IMG/VR virus record: IMGVR_UViG_3300008262_000025
Coordinates: 25,558-89,557 of that record
Length of the DNA: 64,000 bases
Strand: one strand, 5' to 3'
From: a virus
The notes beneath the pieces are model-generated. The model searched no databases. It was given only the letters and a program-made list of their open reading frames with translations, and was not told the origin of the DNA. Shown here piece by piece: positions 52,419 to 58,802 of this stretch. Each line of letters begins with the position of its first letter. The stretch's first letter is position 1. The position numbers were made by a program, and so were the translations under genes.

Positions 52419-53239
52419 TTTATTCTATTTTTATCGCCATTAGATGTTAAGTAAACATTTAAATCTTTTATTGACAAAGAAGCATCAATATTTTTTTTAT
52501 CATCATCAGAAAATCCAAATTTAGGTGCTAATCTATATTGATAGTTACCTCTTTTTATCATTTCTTTGTTTAATCGTTTAATTATTCCTTTTATTTTCTT
52601 TTGAAATAACTTTATTTGTTCTTTCTTTATTACTTCTGGTTCTTGACCATTTTCATTAAGATAACCAACAGGATAAAATAAACAATTATCTAAGTATTTA
52701 TTAATTTCTTCTTCATCATTAGTATAGATTTCATGTGCTTTATCTTTTCTTTTCTTTAAAGATTCTATTAGTGTATCTTTTGATATACCTTTATAGTTAT
52801 TATCAATAAATAATCTAACAGTTTCTCTAAATACTTTAGGATTATGACCACGTGCAGTTATAATACCAAAATAAGCACCACTGTTAAGAGCTTCAACAAA
52901 ATCATTCCATGATGGAGCTAATTTAGAATTCTGTACAGCTACTAAAAATGGTATAATACCACATCTAAAATCTCTAAATGGTTCAAATGTTGATAATCCA
53001 ACACCTACATGACCATTGTAATCAATAGATCCTTTTTTAAGCTTTTCTTTTATTTCAGCATACTCTGCTGTAGATATAGGAATCTCTTTACCAGTAACAT
53101 CCATTAAATATATTTGACAAGGCATATAAAGTAAATTATCATCCCAATCAAATAAATAGTATTTAAGATATACTACTGGTCGATCAAATAAAAAATAAGA
53201 AAATATTGTTATAATTATTAGTGTAATTGCTATTTCCAT
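52415..53239 (-). CDS. HAD-superfamily-like protein with N-terminal membrane anchor
   Basis: Residues 1-18 are hydrophobic. LFDWDDNLLYMP carries HAD motif I (D-x-D-x, with Asn where Thr is usual) and FGIITARGHNP carries motif II. EEINKYLDNCLFYPVG may cover the later motifs. Phages often carry HAD-like phosphatases for nucleotide or RNA ends (for example PseT-like enzymes), but motif changes make specificity unclear. Confidence 0.7.
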   Translation of the reverse strand: MEIAITLIIITIFSYFLFDRPVVYLKYYLFDWDDNLLYMPCQIYLMDVTGKEIPISTAEYAEIKEKLKKGSIDYNGHVGVGLSTFEPFRDFRCGIIPFLVAVQNSKLAPSWNDFVEALNSGAYFGIITARGHNPKVFRETVRLFIDNNYKGISKDTLIESLKKRKDKAHEIYTNDEEEINKYLDNCLFYPVGYLNENGQEPEVIKKEQIKLFQKKIKGIIKRLNKEMIKRGNYQYRLAPKFGFSDDDKKNIDASLSIKDLNVYLTSNGDKNRIK

Positions 53240-53517
53240 TCTTTTAGTATTTTATAATAAACAAATTCAGAATCGTTCTGTTCCCAAGCATTAAACCCTA
53301 TATTATAAGGTTCTGTTATTCTTATATGACCAAGAAAACCTTTTGCAGGTTTATTTTCTTCAGTATATTTATCAGGTAATGATGGATACCACAAACCTTT
53401 ATAGGTATGTTCACCATCTACATCATTACTAATAAATTCAATTGGATATACATTATCAACAGGTAATGGATTTAAATGTCTATTTAAATATCCTTCTCTT
53501 TTTTCTAAATTCTTCAT
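53230..53517 (-). CDS. Unknown protein, 95 aa
   Basis: Start at MKNLEKREGYL (ATG 53517); the longer frame to 53556 enters the terminator region. Beta-rich, YKGLWYPSLPDKY. Unknown. Confidence 0.5.
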   Translation of the reverse strand: MKNLEKREGYLNRHLNPLPVDNVYPIEFISNDVDGEHTYKGLWYPSLPDKYTEENKPAKGFLGHIRITEPYNIGFNAWEQNDSEFVYYKILKEWK

Positions 53518-53565
53518 AACTAAATAATTAAATTGGATAAAAAAACTGGTAGGCAAGGTAAAAAA

Positions 53566-53594
53566 AGTAGCGACATAATAAATACATCGCTACT
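53566..53594 (-). terminator. Rho-independent terminator ending the tRNA cluster
   Basis: AGTAGCGA / TCGCTACT 8-bp perfect stem, loop TGTATTTATTATG, then seven T on the minus strand. It closes the 54.3-53.6 kb RNA cluster. Confidence 0.9.
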
Positions 53595-53627
53595 ACTAAA
53601 CCAAAATCTATGAAAACATTAAAACGT

Positions 53628-53687
53628 AAGTTAGTTCCTTTTTATTCACTTTCAATAATAATAAATTTGATAAATTGTAACTAACTT
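53628..53687 (-). repeat. AAGNNANTTACAA hairpin element c, tRNA-free
   Basis: AAGTTAGTT pairs with AACTAACTT over 9 bp; the interior is AT-rich with no T-loop. Head motif AAGTTAGTTACAA is identical to that of permuted tRNA a, but the interior differs, so it is not a copy of a. Confidence 0.75.
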
Positions 53688-53691
53688 GTTG

Positions 53692-53763
53692 AGGGGAATC
53701 TCGGAATCGAACCGAAATAAAAGAATTATAAGTAACTAAATAAGTTACTACCTGACATTCCCC
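53692..53763 (-). tRNA. tRNA without a recognisable D-arm
   Basis: Acceptor GGGGAAT/ATTCCCC is perfect and the T-arm TTCGG-TTCGATT-CCGAG is good. Only eight bases (GTCAGGTA) separate the acceptor from an anticodon stem GTAAC/GTTAC with loop TTATTTA; the variable region is then 15 bases. Anticodon ATT would result, but base 37 is T. A truncated tRNA-Ser/Leu-like gene is another reading. Confidence 0.6.
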
Positions 53764-53769
53764 TTGTAT

Positions 53770-53818
53770 AAATCACTATAATATTAAGCAGATATTGTTA
53801 AATCTTTGTAAGTGACTT
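53770..53818 (-). repeat. AAGNNANTTACAA hairpin element d, tRNA-free
   Basis: AAGTCAC pairs with GTGATTT (G.T pair); interior includes AGAT/ATCT hairpin. Head and tail sequences are the same as for permuted tRNA b but the interior is unrelated. Confidence 0.7.
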
Positions 53819-53826
53819 TTTTAACT

Positions 53827-54006
53827 TTAAGTTGTCCAACCTTTCATTGGACTTCTAAATTTCTGTTGTTCTTCACCAGTTAATTTATAACGATAAAGAT
53901 ACTTTTTACCTTGAATTCTTTCAAGTTTTGACTTTTGTTTCTTTGCAAACTTCCTTGTTCCTTGTCCGTTACCAGGAAGATTGTCAATTTTTTCGTAACT
54001 GTTCAT
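53827..54006 (-). CDS. Small basic protein, 59 aa
   Basis: ATG 54006 to TAA 53827, lying between elements e and d. Very Lys/Arg-rich (GTRKFAKKQKSKLERIQGKK) with a short strand YLYRYKLTGEE. Likely RNA- or DNA-binding. It is within the tRNA cluster, so RNA binding is an attractive idea. Confidence 0.65.
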   Translation of the reverse strand: MNSYEKIDNLPGNGQGTRKFAKKQKSKLERIQGKKYLYRYKLTGEEQQKFRSPMKGWTT

Positions 54007-54026
54007 AACAAGATAATTTAAAATTT

Positions 54027-54119
54027 AAGACAGTTAATGTGGGAATTGAACCCACTACCGTTTGATTAAAATTCAAATGCTCTACCAAATGAGCTAAATT
54101 AAATTTTTGTAACTGTCTT
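54027..54119 (-). tRNA. tRNA-Lys(TTT) inside hairpin element e
   Basis: D-arm GCTC-ATTTGGTA-GAGC, anticodon arm TTTGA-ATTTTAA-TCAAA (anticodon TTT), variable CGGTA and T-arm GTGGG-TTCAATT-CCCAC are canonical and in normal order. The only acceptor-like helix is AAGACAG/CTGTCTT of the element. Eighteen bases (head TTACAAAAATTT...) separate it from the D-arm and five from the T-arm, so the mature ends cannot be read by normal rules. Confidence 0.8.
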
Positions 54120-54124
54120 GTTTG

Positions 54125-54240
54125 TGGCGAGGGAAGGAATCGAACCTCCGTTAAAAATAATCCTCAATTTATTTGAATTTATGAAGTTATTGTAACTAGC
54201 TTTAAGAAGAACTAGTTTAAGCCAACATTTCAACCTCGCC
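54125..54240 (-). tRNA. Oversized tRNA f (Leu-like) with insertion
   Basis: Acceptor GGCGAGG/CCTCGCC is perfect and T-arm GGAGG-TTCGATT-CCTTC is good. About 89 bases lie between the acceptor and T-stem. One reading places D-stem GAA/TTC around an inserted hairpin AACTAG/CTAGTT plus ACAATAACTTCATAA, and an anticodon stem AAATAA/TTATTT with an 8-base loop ATTGAGGA (GAG, Leu). The other reads ACTAG/CTAGT as the anticodon stem. Contains the AAGCTAGTTACAA head motif. Confidence 0.65.
54178..54195 (-). repeat. 18-base direct repeat shared with element h
   Basis: Minus strand TTACAATAACTTCATAAA occurs here and at 46858-46875, 7.3 kb apart. The identity exceeds the short head motif of the other family members and links the two clusters. 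Confidence 0.85.
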
Positions 54241-54247
54241 TTAAAAG

Positions 54248-54309
54248 AAGACACTTAATTTATTTATGAACATTGATATAATTAATTTATAAATGTTTGT
54301 AAGTGTCTT
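54248..54309 (-). repeat. AAGNNANTTACAA hairpin element g, tRNA-free
   Basis: AAGACACTTA pairs with TAAGTGTCTT over 10 bp; interior of about 42 bases is AT-rich, with ATTTAT/ATAAAT pairing. Lies just upstream of tRNA f and just after the next gene's stop. Confidence 0.8.
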
Positions 54310-54316
54310 AAATTCT

Positions 54317-54715
54317 TTATTTCTTCCAGGTGCTTTTTATTTCATACTGGACCATATAATCTACTGTTTTCTGTTCATCATACATTATTCTAAGATTATT
54401 ACTAACCTTATCAATAACAATGACATATTCTGTACCGTGCATATCTACTGCTTCAAATCTCCAACCAGTATCTTTATCATCTAATGGTTCAAACTTATTA
54501 ATGAAGTAATTAAACTCAGCATCTGCACTTTTTTGATTTAAAGTAGTAAAATCTTTATTAAATTCAAATAGAAAAGGTTCATCAAACTCTTTTATAAGTT
54601 TATACTTTTCCTCTTCAAAATCATAATAAGTATAATATGATTTATCTGAACTAAAAAAGAACTGTGCATTAACATTAAGTGCACAAATCATAAGTAAAAA
54701 TAACACTTTTTTCAT
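54317..54715 (-). CDS. Secreted protein, 132 aa
   Basis: Start at MKKVLFLLMICALNVNAQ, a signal peptide with a typical Ala cleavage site. The longer frame to 54778 is unlikely. The mature protein is soluble, acidic and unrecognised. Confidence 0.65.
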   Translation of the reverse strand: MKKVLFLLMICALNVNAQFFFSSDKSYYTYYDFEEEKYKLIKEFDEPFLFEFNKDFTTLNQKSADAEFNYFINKFEPLDDKDTGWRFEAVDMHGTEYVIVIDKVSNNLRIMYDEQKTVDYMVQYEIKSTWKK

Positions 54716-54749
54716 AACATTACTGTTTAAAAGGTCAACAATTATATAA

Positions 54750-55190
54750 TTAATCTTCATACTCAGAATAAGAATCAAGCTGTTTTTTAAGAGCAGTAAT
54801 TCTTTCTTCTGGAGTCATTTTTTCCTGTTCAAGTCTATCAATCTCAGCAGATAAAGCTTTCTTAGCTTCAATAGCTTCTGCTTTTTGAGCTTGATGAATC
54901 TTATAACCTATCAATAAAGATAAAAAGTCTTTATGATCTTGTAGATCTTTTAACTTTCTTTCTTGATACTCAGTCATAGTCCATTCATCAGAATCTTCTA
55001 ATTTACGAACTTGATCTTTTAATTTAGCATGCATATCTTTTAACGTATTAATAGTTAAATCATGCATCATTTGTTGTACACTGTATTTACCAAGTGTACC
55101 TGTGAAATATGTATTAGAAAACAAAAGTTTTGCTGATACTTTTTCTAGTTGGTCTTTATGTTCTTTTGTAAACATTTTCTTTTCATTCAT
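54750..55190 (-). CDS. Coiled-coil protein, 146 aa
   Basis: Charged heptad-rich helices (DQVRKLEDSDEW, AIEAKKALSAEIDRLEQEKM). No family recognised. Overlaps its upstream neighbour by eight bases. Confidence 0.55.
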   Translation of the reverse strand: MNEKKMFTKEHKDQLEKVSAKLLFSNTYFTGTLGKYSVQQMMHDLTINTLKDMHAKLKDQVRKLEDSDEWTMTEYQERKLKDLQDHKDFLSLLIGYKIHQAQKAEAIEAKKALSAEIDRLEQEKMTPEERITALKKQLDSYSEYED

Positions 55191-55422
55191 AATTTGAATC
55201 TTTTTTGAGTAAATAAAAATCTATTTCTTCTTCTTCATTCAGATAATTTTCAGTATCAATATCACCACAATTATATGTAGGGTATTGTATATCTCTATCA
55301 TTATCATGAATTGCTTCAAGTTGAGATGAATCTCTTGCAAATTTATCAGAAGCATTTATTCTAAAATAACATTCTTCTGATTCACACCAATACGTTTTAT
55401 ATCTGTAACCTAATTTCTTCAT
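55183..55422 (-). CDS. Unknown protein, 79 aa
   Basis: Small acidic protein (YRYKTYWCESEECYF), no motif recognised. Overlaps its downstream neighbour by eight bases and follows the terminator at 55439-55460. Confidence 0.5.
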   Translation of the reverse strand: MKKLGYRYKTYWCESEECYFRINASDKFARDSSQLEAIHDNDRDIQYPTYNCGDIDTENYLNEEEEIDFYLLKKDSNYE

Positions 55423-55438
55423 ACAATGTAATTAAAAA

Positions 55439-55460
55439 GGGTATAGTGTTACCTATACCC
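55439..55460 (-). terminator. Rho-independent terminator
   Basis: GGGTATAG / CTATACCC 8-bp stem, six-base loop, five T on the minus strand, between the lipoprotein gene and the 79-aa gene. Confidence 0.85.
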
Positions 55461-55490
55461 TACAAAACAAACTATTTACACACAAAATTT

Positions 55491-55922
55491 TTACTTTGAT
55501 TTAAATACTACTTTATCGTAATTATTTCTCATTTCAACAGCAATAACTTTATCTTCCTTTATATGGAATACAATGTTACTATTATTTTTAGCTGTAAATA
55601 AATAAGAATCACATACATCGCAATACTTGTTTCTTAGTTTAAACTCAAATAGTCCATACCATTCAAATTTATCATTCCCTTTATCAAAGTGACCTAATAG
55701 TGTGTCACCACGTAATTCATAATTTATGGTGTAACCGTTTACAGCAGTATCTAATACTTCCATAACGTCACCATTTTCATTTAATTGATGCATTACTGCA
55801 CAATCTACTACAATAGGTTTAGGTTTAAACCCAAATAAATTACTTTTAGTAGTACAAGATACAATAAATGTAAAACAAGCTACTGATAAGTAAAATGCTG
55901 TAATTGTAAAAACTTTTCTCAT
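55491..55922 (-). CDS. Predicted lipoprotein, 143 aa
   Basis: Start at MRKVFTITAFYLSVACFTF followed by IVSC, a lipobox. Beta-rich mature domain with a CDVC pair. Could be an outer-membrane superinfection-exclusion protein, though nothing specific shows it. Confidence 0.6.
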   Translation of the reverse strand: MRKVFTITAFYLSVACFTFIVSCTTKSNLFGFKPKPIVVDCAVMHQLNENGDVMEVLDTAVNGYTINYELRGDTLLGHFDKGNDKFEWYGLFEFKLRNKYCDVCDSYLFTAKNNSNIVFHIKEDKVIAVEMRNNYDKVVFKSK

Positions 55923-56185
55923 TTTTGTTTTTTTAATTGAGACCAATAAATTCTTTTGTATTCATTCAACTTTTGAAGTTGAGCATCATTTAATTCTATT
56001 GTTGAAATAGAACTAGCAGCCATATACCATTCAGGTATTGTAACTGAAATATTAAAAGAGTTAAATTCTTCTTTAAACAGTTCAGCATCTTGTTGGGACA
56101 AGCAGATCATATAATCATCTACTTTGGATCCCCATCCTCTTTCAGATTCAATAATTTCTACTTTAAACGCATTCATAATATTCAT
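55919..56185 (-). CDS. Unknown protein, 88 aa
   Basis: Small alpha/beta protein, IPEWYMAASSIST, no motif. Starts within a few bases of the upstream gene's stop. Confidence 0.5.
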   Translation of the reverse strand: MNIMNAFKVEIIESERGWGSKVDDYMICLSQQDAELFKEEFNSFNISVTIPEWYMAASSISTIELNDAQLQKLNEYKRIYWSQLKKQK

Positions 56186-56535
56186 TTTTTTAGATGAAAT
56201 AAAAAGTTAATTAATTCGTTTACAATTTTTTGAAATTTTTCTTCTTGTGTTTTTAAATCAAAATAATCAGTAAGAACTATACCATAAAAATAATATACAC
56301 CATTGTATCCAAAATCTCTTGGTACAAATGTCATCATATAAATATATTTTTTATGACTATTATCAAACTCCATTTTAAAACTATTTAAATAGTCAAATGT
56401 TAATTTTTCACAAAGATTATACTTTAAAATAGTATCATCAATTGATTGAATAATAAGTTTAACAACATCTATATTCTCTGGTACTTTTGATTTTAATAAC
56501 TCAAGTAAATTTTGATACTCTGTTTGTGTTAACAT
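56182..56535 (-). CDS. Unknown protein, 117 aa
   Basis: Start at MLTQTEYQNLLELL (ATG 56535), which keeps it clear of the tRNA-Arg; the longer frame needs TTG. Unrecognised, mixed alpha/beta. Confidence 0.55.
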   Translation of the reverse strand: MLTQTEYQNLLELLKSKVPENIDVVKLIIQSIDDTILKYNLCEKLTFDYLNSFKMEFDNSHKKYIYMMTFVPRDFGYNGVYYFYGIVLTDYFDLKTQEEKFQKIVNELINFLFHLKK

Positions 56536-56550
56536 AATTAAAATAATTAG

Positions 56551-56623
56551 TACACTCAACAGGTCTCGAACCTGTAACCTACAACTTAGAAGGTTGTTGC
56601 TCTTCCAATTGAGCTATGAGTGT
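56551..56623 (-). tRNA. tRNA-Arg(TCT)
   Basis: Canonical cloverleaf: acceptor ACACTCA/TGAGTGT, D-arm GCTC/GAGC, anticodon arm ACAAC-CTTCTAA-GTTGT (TCT), T-arm ACAGG-TTCGAGA-CCTGT, discriminator A. Reads AGA, common in AT-rich phage genes. Confidence 0.95.
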
Positions 56624-56628
56624 TTTAG

Positions 56629-56714
56629 TAGTCAGGACAGGATTCGAACCTGTAACCGCAAAGGGTATGCTGTTCTATTGGGAAGCACGCGTCTACCAAT
56701 TCCGCCACCTGACT
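56629..56714 (-). tRNA. Leu-type tRNA with 12-base anticodon loop
   Basis: Acceptor AGTCAGG/CCTGACT, class II D-arm (GGCGGAATTGGTAGACG) and variable arm ACC/GGT are typical tRNA-Leu. The anticodon stem GTGCT/AGCAT encloses TCCCAATAGAAC, five bases too many, with no correct U33 for a CAA reading. Either an inserted loop or a decayed gene. Confidence 0.75.
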
Positions 56715-56720
56715 ATTATA

Positions 56721-56978
56721 TTATGTTGCAAGAATTTTTTTTGTTCTCACCAACATTTTCATGCGTTTCAGATATGCTGATTCGAAGTGTTCTTTCCCTT
56801 TGAAGTTTTCTATTTCATTAAGAATTTCCGCAACACGGATTTCTAATTCATTAATTGCTGATAATTCACCATCGATTATCTTGGACTCAAGTTTTTGAAT
56901 TTGTGAATCATTTTGAATATGATAATCCACGACAATTTGAATCGGTATGTTTGCGTGAAGTTCTTTTATACTTTTCAT
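56721..56978 (-). CDS. Unknown helical protein, 85 aa
   Basis: Charged coiled helices (IQKLESKIIDGELSAINELE). Lies between two Leu-type tRNAs. No family. Confidence 0.5.
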   Translation of the reverse strand: MKSIKELHANIPIQIVVDYHIQNDSQIQKLESKIIDGELSAINELEIRVAEILNEIENFKGKEHFESAYLKRMKMLVRTKKILAT

Positions 56979-57000
56979 ATTAATATAAGGTTTTTATCTT

Positions 57001-57123
57001 AATTTAGGACAGGATTCGAACCTGTATGGTGCTACCGTAGAGAGTTTGGTCTTACTTGCGTGCCTTACCATAAGTGGAGTGCTACTCCATACTCTATGCG
57101 TCTACCAATTCCGCCACCTGACT
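57001..57123 (-). tRNA. Leu-type tRNA with about 49-base insertion in the anticodon loop
   Basis: Shares the first 26 bases and the T-arm with the tRNA at 56629-56714, so a duplicate. Stem TAGAG/CTCTA encloses about 49 bases containing hairpins TGGAGT/ACTCCA and CTTA/TAAG; the variable arm GGT/ACC follows. The acceptor 3' strand CCTAAAT has two mismatches. Too short for a group I intron; an unusual tRNA intron or pseudogene. Confidence 0.65.
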
Positions 57124-57217
57124 AAAAATGCGTTTTTAAATTATCCCTTGAACGCTAACAATGCCGACATACGATTCGGAAGGTCAAATACCTTATCTTC
57201 GGTCCGTGCAGATGCAC
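57124..57217 (-). ncRNA. Structured gene-free stretch before the duplicate tRNA
   Basis: Contains nested hairpins: AAGGT/ACCTT inside CGGA/TCCG. No ORF. Its position directly upstream (in transcription) of the intron-like tRNA suggests a processed leader, possibly a ribozyme, but no known ribozyme core is proven. Confidence 0.35.
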
Positions 57218-57379
57218 CTACAGAGGGCTTTTTTTCCAATTAAATCCAATTTCAAAAAATGGTGTAATGTGTAATGCATAAACATTTGTTTTGTTATCAA
57301 CATTACTTTTACTTACTCCAATAAAGAATGGAATTATCCAAAAAAATTTAGTTTCAATCTTACCTTTGTATGTTTTCAT
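57218..57379 (-). CDS. Small protein, 53 aa
   Basis: MKTYKGKIETKFFWIIPFFI ... FNWKKSPL, ATG 57379 to TAG 57218. Hydrophobic N-terminal third suggests membrane association. Between two tRNA genes. Confidence 0.55.
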   Translation of the reverse strand: MKTYKGKIETKFFWIIPFFIGVSKSNVDNKTNVYALHITPFFEIGFNWKKSPL

Positions 57380-57395
57380 ATTTTTATATTTTTAG

Positions 57396-57479
57396 TACCT
57401 AGAGCGGGACTCGAACCCGCACGGACATTCTGTCCACAAAATTTTAAGTCTTGCGTGGCTACCATTACACCACCTAGGC
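57396..57479 (-). tRNA. tRNA-Leu(TAA)
   Basis: Canonical class II tRNA: acceptor GCCTAGG/TCTAGGT (two G.T), anticodon arm CAAGA-CTTAAAA-TTTTG (TAA), variable arm GGAC/GTCC, T-arm GCGGG-TTCGAGT-CCCGC. Reads UUA, the most frequent Leu codon in this genome by eye. Confidence 0.95.
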
Positions 57480-57483
57480 ATAA

Positions 57484-57606
57484 AGAGAGAAGTTTGGGTT
57501 TCTCAAGGTTTCTGGTTAAGTGCAATGAGTGACGCCTGTCTACTACAAACCTTTTTTCGACAATTAATACACTCTACTTCTTAACTACAGCTAACGACTT
57601 CTCTCT
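57484..57606 (-). ncRNA. Closed-stem ncRNA 1
   Basis: Minus strand AGAGAGAAG pairs with CTTCTCTCT over 9 bp, enclosing about 105 bases rich in small stems. It lies immediately upstream of tRNA-Leu(TAA) with no ORF. May be a tRNA-associated processed RNA or ribozyme. Confidence 0.5.
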
Positions 57607-57622
57607 AAATCTTTTGCAAAAA

Positions 57623-57748
57623 CAGAAGGTAAATTATTTTTTTAAATAGTTTTACCAATAACTGACGAATGAGACCTGCACGCAATTTATTAGCATACAT
57701 GGACTTTTTCCATGCTTAAAACAATAAGTTTCATAATTTATCCTTCTG
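57623..57748 (-). ncRNA. Closed-stem ncRNA 2 with terminal T-run
   Basis: CAGAAGGATAAATT pairs with AATTTACCTTCTG (one bulged base, 13 bp), followed by five T. The interior has the hairpin CATGGA/TCCATG. Long closing stem plus T-run suggests an independent small RNA with its own terminator. Confidence 0.55.
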
Positions 57749-57912
57749 CCAACTTGCAAGTTTATCTTAAACGAAGAGATTTCAGTATCCAACGCCAAAA
57801 GTTAAATTTTACTTTCTCTTCAAGGTTTTCTTTTTCATCGTACAACCAAAATTTCATATAGTTGGTTTTTTAAAAACAGTCCGACTTTTACATCGGACTG
57901 TCAGCGTTAAGT
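57749..57912 (-). other. Gene-free linker between the terminator and ncRNA 2
   Basis: About 160 bases with no convincing ORF, apart from the terminator at its start (57877-57900). Nothing else recognisable is seen. Confidence 0.4.
57877..57900 (-). terminator. Rho-independent terminator
   Basis: CAGTCCGA / TCGGACTG, 8-bp GC-containing stem, eight-base loop, five T on the minus strand. Directly after the 197-aa secreted protein gene. Confidence 0.92.
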
Positions 57913-58506
57913 TCAGTTGTTCATATCGCCCATCCATGCAAATATGATTTCTTCAATCGCATCAGAAGTATAACGATTACTAACTAAATTGTAATCGTAT
58001 ATATCTAACGCATAGTATATATAATACGGTAAATCCTTTATATTCATATTGGATTTATGGGATTTAATCCCTACTCTCTCTTCATATTTATAAAAGAAAG
58101 TGTTTAGAAGAAATTCCGCATCATGAGCAGATATCATTGATCTGCTATCATACTCATGTGTTTTAAAGTTATCTATTTCTTTCAATGCAAATTGAAATTC
58201 GAATGGAAACATTCGATCAATCTGCACTTGTGATCGCATTGTTACAAATGCGTCGTAAAATTCGCGAGAATAATGTAGTTTCTTTTCCAATGCTTCTGCT
58301 TTATCTTTGCAGATAATCATAATACGGTACTTTTTCTCACCTTCATAGATGAATTCTTCTACCATAAGTTTATCTTTAGGAAAGATAGACTTAATCTTAA
58401 AGAGTTCTGGTGTTCCTGTAGACATTATTTGAATACAAGGAAAGTTGTTCTGTGAGAACGCTACTACAGAGAATAGCATAATGATTAAAGTTAATACTTT
58501 TTTCAT
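57913..58506 (-). CDS. Secreted protein, 197 aa
   Basis: MKKVLTLIIMLFSVVAFSQ is a signal peptide. The mature protein is beta/alpha with a stretch rich in charged residues; not recognised. The gene's base composition is less AT-rich than the 7-45 kb region, like others in 56-63 kb. Confidence 0.6.
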   Translation of the reverse strand: MKKVLTLIIMLFSVVAFSQNNFPCIQIMSTGTPELFKIKSIFPKDKLMVEEFIYEGEKKYRIMIICKDKAEALEKKLHYSREFYDAFVTMRSQVQIDRMFPFEFQFALKEIDNFKTHEYDSRSMISAHDAEFLLNTFFYKYEERVGIKSHKSNMNIKDLPYYIYYALDIYDYNLVSNRYTSDAIEEIIFAWMGDMNN

Positions 58507-58583
58507 GACTTAATTAATTAAAAAATTGAATAAAAAGATTAAATATATAACCCGATTTTATAAGCCAAAACCGGGTAAAAAGC

Positions 58584-58802
58584 TTAGTTCTGCGATACAA
58601 AGTAGTTTTGATGTCTATCAGCAATTAAAGGTGCTGGTCCTACAGATACAACTTCATACTCAAATTTATTGTCAAGCATCATAATAGCTTTCCAATCAAG
58701 ATCTTTTTGAAAGTCAGTGTCATGTTGTAGTTTAAACATAAACTCGTCATCAATAAGTTTATATTCTGCCATACCTTTTACTTTAATAATATAGAATGTC
58801 AT
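58584..58802 (-). CDS. Unknown protein, 72 aa
   Basis: Small alpha/beta protein, no motif. Overlaps the winged-helix-like gene by four bases. Confidence 0.5.
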   Translation of the reverse strand: MTFYIIKVKGMAEYKLIDDEFMFKLQHDTDFQKDLDWKAIMMLDNKFEYEVVSVGPAPLIADRHQNYFVSQN

